Positions 16,371 to 18,500 of a DNA stretch of 18,500 nt are shown here, one piece after another. Source of the stretch: Crocinitomicaceae bacterium (GTDB taxonomy: Bacteria; Bacteroidota; Bacteroidia; Flavobacteriales_D; Crocinitomicaceae). A model generated the notes under the pieces. It searched no databases. It saw nothing but the letters and a program-made list of their open reading frames with translations, and was not told the DNA's origin. A program made the position numbers and the translations under genes. The stretch spans positions 15,193 through 33,692 of the forward strand of contig JAHEMP010000002.1 of the NCBI GenBank assembly GCA_024643585.1. Direction: 5' to 3'. Within the stretch, counting starts at the first letter, position 1, and the number at the start of each line of letters is the position of its first letter.

Positions 16371-17280
16371 TTCTACTTGAAATTCTAAGTTTTGCGCTTC
16401 TCGCTCTGTTGTTAATTTCTCGCTCTTCTTCTGAAGCTTCGATAGGATGTCGATTTAATTCTGTAAAAGGTTTCAGAACATTGCCAAAAAAGTCCTTCTC
16501 TATTTTGCCGTCTAGCGAGCCTCTTTTCATAAAGTTTTTCACCAATCGATCTTCCAAAGAATGGTAGGACATCACTACCAATCTGCCGCCATCTTTGAGA
16601 ACATCTGGAGTTTGAAGTAAGAAGCTTTCTAAAGCTTTCATTTCATCGTTAACTTCTATTCGGATAGCCTGGAAAATTTGTGCGTAGAATTTGTGCTCCT
16701 TGTATTTTGGGGCAAGGGGTTCCAAAATTTCTATTAATTCGCCTGTTGTTGTGATTGGTTTTGATGCTCTTCGACTTACTATTTCGCGTGCAATTCGCAT
16801 CGGGGATTTCACCTCGCCGTATTGATTGAAAATACGAGCTAGATTTTCTGGTTCGTATTCATTTACAATATTTTGAGCGCTTATTTCTGCATTTTGATTC
16901 ATCCTCATATCGAGACGATCGTTGCTGCGGATAGAAAACCCTCTACTACCTTGATCAAATTGATGAGACGAAACGCCCAAATCGGCTAATATTCCATCTA
17001 CCAAAGGAATTTTCAATAATTTGAGGTGGTTACTTATGAAAGAGAAGTTGCTTTCCACAAAAAAGAAATTGTCGGCTTCCCATGCATTTCGTTTGGAGTC
17101 AGCATCCTGATCAAATACAATTAGCTTACCTTTTGGTGAAAGTTTTTCAAATATCGCTTTCGAATGTCCACCACCACCAAATGTTACATCCACATAAACA
17201 CCATCGGGATTAATGTCTAATCCTTTTAGACACTCATCTAACATTACTGGGATATGATATTCTAGGTTATTCTTCTCCAT
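16357..17280 (-). CDS. rsmH: 16S rRNA (cytosine-1402-N4) methyltransferase RsmH
   Basis: S-adenosylmethionine-dependent enzyme (older name MraW) that N4-methylates C1402 of 16S rRNA in the ribosomal P-site. The 307-aa protein has the family N-terminus HIPVMLDECL (9-18), the SAM-binding loop VDVTFGGGGHS (30-40), GILADLGVSSHQFD (96-109), FNQYGEVKSP (151-160), FQAIRIEVNDEM (203-214) and MSYHSLEDRLVKNFM (237-251). The start ATG at 17280 lies 14 bases inside the end of mraZ, and the stop lies 14 bases inside ftsL, so translation is probably coupled on both sides. Confidence 0.98.
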   Translation of the reverse strand: MEKNNLEYHIPVMLDECLKGLDINPDGVYVDVTFGGGGHSKAIFEKLSPKGKLIVFDQDADSKRNAWEADNFFFVESNFSFISNHLKLLKIPLVDGILADLGVSSHQFDQGSRGFSIRSNDRLDMRMNQNAEISAQNIVNEYEPENLARIFNQYGEVKSPMRIAREIVSRRASKPITTTGELIEILEPLAPKYKEHKFYAQIFQAIRIEVNDEMKALESFLLQTPDVLKDGGRLVVMSYHSLEDRLVKNFMKRGSLDGKIEKDFFGNVLKPFTELNRHPIEASEEEREINNRARSAKLRISSRNGRK

Positions 17281-17725
17281 CTAGGTTACCCATTACTTCA
17301 TCCGCTAAATCAGCGAAATCTGTCATGTTCCCTTCGATAAGGTTGAAGTATTTAGTTTTATCCCAAATTTCAATACGATCATTGTAGGCAATAATCATTG
17401 CTTCTTTATCCAAACCAACTCTTTCTAAGTGACTTACAGGAATTAAAATTCTCCCTGCAGAGTCCAGAGAAATGTTCTTAGCTCCTTGATGAAATAAGCG
17501 GTAGAACATTCTGTTTTTTGGTTTGAACAAATTTAATTTCGATAGTTTGCCACTCAACTTTTCCCACTCGTTCATGGGGTAAAGCGTTAAACAATCTTCG
17601 AAACCTTTGTTCAGCATGAAATTTTCTTGGGCAGATGGAGAAAGTTGTTTCCGCAAATGTGCGGGAAACATGAATCGACCTTTGTTGTCGAGTTTCACTT
17701 CATATTCTCCTACTAATCCGAACAT
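17267..17725 (-). CDS. mraZ: Transcriptional regulator MraZ
   Basis: First gene of the dcw operon. MraZ is a ring-forming DNA-binding protein of the AbrB-like fold that in Escherichia coli represses its own operon through tandem repeats near the promoter. The 152-aa protein has the two expected half-repeats, each with the DxxGR signature: GEYEVKLDNKGRFMFP (about 6-21) and KNISLDSAGRILIP (about 83-96). The C-terminal tail is acidic (ADLADEVMGNLDGEE). The start ATG at 17725 gives the typical MFGLVGEYE N-terminus. No Shine-Dalgarno sequence precedes it, as is normal in Bacteroidota. Tandem GTGG-type boxes lie 30-49 bases upstream and are the likely autoregulatory site. Confidence 0.97.
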   Translation of the reverse strand: MFGLVGEYEVKLDNKGRFMFPAHLRKQLSPSAQENFMLNKGFEDCLTLYPMNEWEKLSGKLSKLNLFKPKNRMFYRLFHQGAKNISLDSAGRILIPVSHLERVGLDKEAMIIAYNDRIEIWDKTKYFNLIEGNMTDFADLADEVMGNLDGEE

Positions 17726-17754
17726 AACATTTAATAATGAGTAAAATTAGCGGA

Positions 17755-17774
17755 TTTTTACCACTTTTTACCAC
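17755..17774 (-). promoter_or_regulatory. Tandem 10-bp repeat upstream of mraZ, probable MraZ operator
   Basis: The minus strand reads GTGGTAAAAA twice in perfect tandem, one copy per helical turn, 30-49 bases before the mraZ ATG. MraZ is known in other bacteria to bind short direct repeats spaced 10 bp apart (TGGGN boxes in Escherichia coli; GTGG-containing boxes in Firmicutes and Mollicutes). Position, spacing and the GTGG core all fit autoregulation. The assignment is inference by analogy. Confidence 0.65.
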
Positions 17775-17781
17775 GAATATA
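17774..17781 (-). promoter_or_regulatory. Weak candidate -7 box of the dcw operon promoter
   Basis: The minus strand reads TATATTCG, one base away from TAnnTTTG, and touches the tandem GTGGTAAAAA repeat. A TTG lies 23 bases further upstream (17805-17807), at the long limit for a -33 element. Transcription would start inside the putative MraZ operator, which suits repression. An alternative, TAATTTTA at 17742-17749, also has one mismatch but no -33 partner. Neither is convincing alone. Confidence 0.25.
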
Positions 17782-17795
17782 CAATTTGTTAATAA

Positions 17796-17811
17796 ACTCT
17801 TACGCAAGAGT
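17796..17811. repeat. Short perfect inverted repeat ACTCTT-ACGC-AAGAGT
   Basis: Six-base arms flank a four-base centre in the mraZ upstream region, between the two GTGGTAAAAAGTGG elements and overlapping the weak -33 candidate of the mraZ promoter. It could be an operator half-site pair or a small hairpin. No T-tract follows, so it is not a terminator. Confidence 0.4.
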
Positions 17812-17836
17812 GATTGATTTTGTTTCAATATGATAA

Positions 17837-17865
17837 CTAATTAATTGATATTCAATAATTAATAG
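17837..17865. repeat. AT-rich dyad in the mraZ upstream region
   Basis: ATTGA-TAT-TCAAT (17844-17856) is perfectly symmetrical, and the symmetry extends with small slips into CTAATTA on the left and AATTAATAG on the right. It lies four bases from the distal GTGGTAAAAAGTGG element. In such AT-rich DNA, chance symmetry is possible. Confidence 0.35.
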
Positions 17866-17868
17866 TGA

Positions 17869-17882
17869 GTGGTAAAAAGTGG
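17869..17882 (+). promoter_or_regulatory. Distal, inverted copy of the MraZ-box-like element
   Basis: The plus strand reads GTGGTAAAAAGTGG, identical over 14 bases to the minus-strand element at 17761-17774 and facing the other way. The two copies are separated by 94 bases and are 108 bp apart centre to centre. A second full TAAAAA half does not follow here (AGATTG instead). It may be a second MraZ site acting by looping, or an operator for rightward transcription. Confidence 0.5.
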
Positions 17883-18323
17883 AGATTGTTGAAAAGTGTT
17901 TAATGGAAATCCATAAAAGCATTTGTTGCCCTATTTTTTATTTTTGAACAATAGAAGAATGGAAATCCGCCATTTTACAAGGGCTGTAGATTAGTACGTA
18001 AAGTTTTCAACAAATGGATTGAATTTTAATTTTGAGGTATGGTTTTTTTATTAGAAATTTACAGTTAACTCTTGAGAGTATAGTTAGGTTATTCAAAAGT
18101 ATTTAAGTATTTTAGAGTCTACTTCGTAAAGAATTATGTTGACGAAATTTACTGGATTTTGAAGGGCCATTTTAAGAGCACTAGTGTTACTACGAAAATG
18201 AAAATTCAGATACAGAAATGTACTGTTTTTGGATTATTGGTTTAAGTAGTTTGATTTTTAAGCCGATAATTTGAAAGCTAAATGAGCTTAATACATTGCT
18301 GTGATAAAATATATTTTTTAAAT
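17883..18323. other. AT-rich intergenic region with no convincing gene
   Basis: About 440 bases separate the distal MraZ-like box from the rightward gene at 18324. I see no open frame beyond about 15 codons with a credible start, and no tRNA. A TATTTTTG at 17939-17946 matches the Bacteroidota -7 consensus on the plus strand but lacks a properly spaced -33 partner. An 11-bp direct repeat AATGGAAATCC occurs at 17902-17912 and 17958-17968. ACTCTTGAGAGT at 18068-18079 is a small inverted repeat. A TAGTTTG at 18247-18253, one base short of the -7 consensus, could serve the downstream gene. None of these is strong. Confidence 0.5.
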
Positions 18324-18500
18324 ATGAATTTATTTAAAGCTACTTTCAGGAGTAAAACTTTTGTAGCTATTTTGATGTCGATATTTTTTGTATCGTATAT
18401 CTATGCTGATGGAACCAAACAAATATCACCCACAAACAGTGCAAACGGTGCTGCTCTTTTATCGGCACCTGATGTAAACATGGGGCCCTTTAGAAATGCT
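18324..18500 (+). CDS. Exported protein, N-terminal fragment (runs off window)
   Basis: An open frame of 59 codons starts at ATG 18324 and continues past the window edge. The N-terminus is a clear signal peptide: basic MNLFKATFRSK, a hydrophobic core (TFVAILMSIFFVSYIY) and a probable cleavage site after YA (residue 28), followed by a polar mature start (DGTKQISPTNSANGAALLSA). The mature sequence resembles the beginnings of large secreted surface proteins of Bacteroidota that are often exported by the type IX system, but the C-terminal domain that would prove this is outside the window. It diverges from the dcw operon and is not obviously linked to it. Confidence 0.75.
   Translation, partial: MNLFKATFRSKTFVAILMSIFFVSYIYADGTKQISPTNSANGAALLSAPDVNMGPFRNA

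Noticed and set aside
17755..17882. GTGGTAAAAAGTGG elements considered as DnaA boxes or a replication origin
   Set aside because: They do not match TTATNCACA, and no dnaA, dnaN or similar genes are nearby. The position at mraZ fits MraZ sites better.
17903..17947. Short plus-strand frame MEIHKSICCPIFYF
   Set aside because: Fourteen codons without a supporting leader, conservation evidence or partner. Nothing separates it from chance in AT-rich DNA.
1..18500. Insertion sequence, prophage, toxin-antitoxin or defence system
   Set aside because: No transposase, integrase, tRNA, paired toxin-antitoxin frames or nuclease/helicase genes were seen. All but two coding regions are well-known housekeeping genes.

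Overview
The window is the complete division and cell wall (dcw) cluster of a Bacteroidota bacterium, most like a member of the Flavobacteriales. The evidence is the gene order (mraZ-rsmH-ftsL-ftsI-murE-mraY-murD-ftsW-murG-murC-ftsQ-ftsA-ftsZ, with no murF or ddl), an FtsI that ends in a PASTA domain, an FtsZ with a long linker and a tail ending NSFLHDNVD, AT-rich DNA, starts without Shine-Dalgarno sequences, and TAnnTTTG-type promoter boxes. Genus and species cannot be read from the sequence.

Layout, left to right. Positions 1-1248 hold the 5' part of asnS (minus strand; its 3' end lies outside the window). Positions 1249-1524 are non-coding and carry a likely asnS promoter, an 80-bp imperfect palindrome and a strong rho-independent terminator. 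Positions 1525-17725 are one unbroken minus-strand block of 15 genes, read from right to left: mraZ, rsmH, ftsL, ftsI, murE, mraY, murD, an unrecognised 160-aa gene, ftsW, murG, murC, ftsQ, ftsA, ftsZ and a GatB/YqeY-family gene. Neighbours overlap or lie within 30 bases of each other, many through ATGA, TTGA or TAATG junctions, so the block is very probably one translationally coupled operon ending at the 1440-1472 terminator. Positions 17726-18323 (about 600 bases) are AT-rich with no convincing gene but with clear regulatory-looking repeats. At 18324 a rightward gene for an exported protein begins and runs off the end.

How the genes work together. MurE, MurD and MurC build the UDP-MurNAc peptide; MurE has the DNPR motif expected for meso-diaminopimelate. 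MraY and MurG make lipid I and lipid II at the inner membrane. FtsW polymerises and FtsI crosslinks the septal wall. FtsQ and FtsL are the bitopic scaffold, and FtsA anchors FtsZ filaments to the membrane. RsmH methylates 16S rRNA, and MraZ is the expected regulator of the whole operon.

Most of the window is ordinary housekeeping DNA, and I found no new defence or mobile system. The points most worth a second look are: a perfect 14-bp inverted repeat made of MraZ-box-like GTGGTAAAAAGTGG elements, one copy just before mraZ and an opposite-facing copy 94 bases further upstream; the uncharacterised gene between murD and ftsW; TTG starts for murC and ftsI; and the long imperfect palindrome between the operon terminator and asnS.
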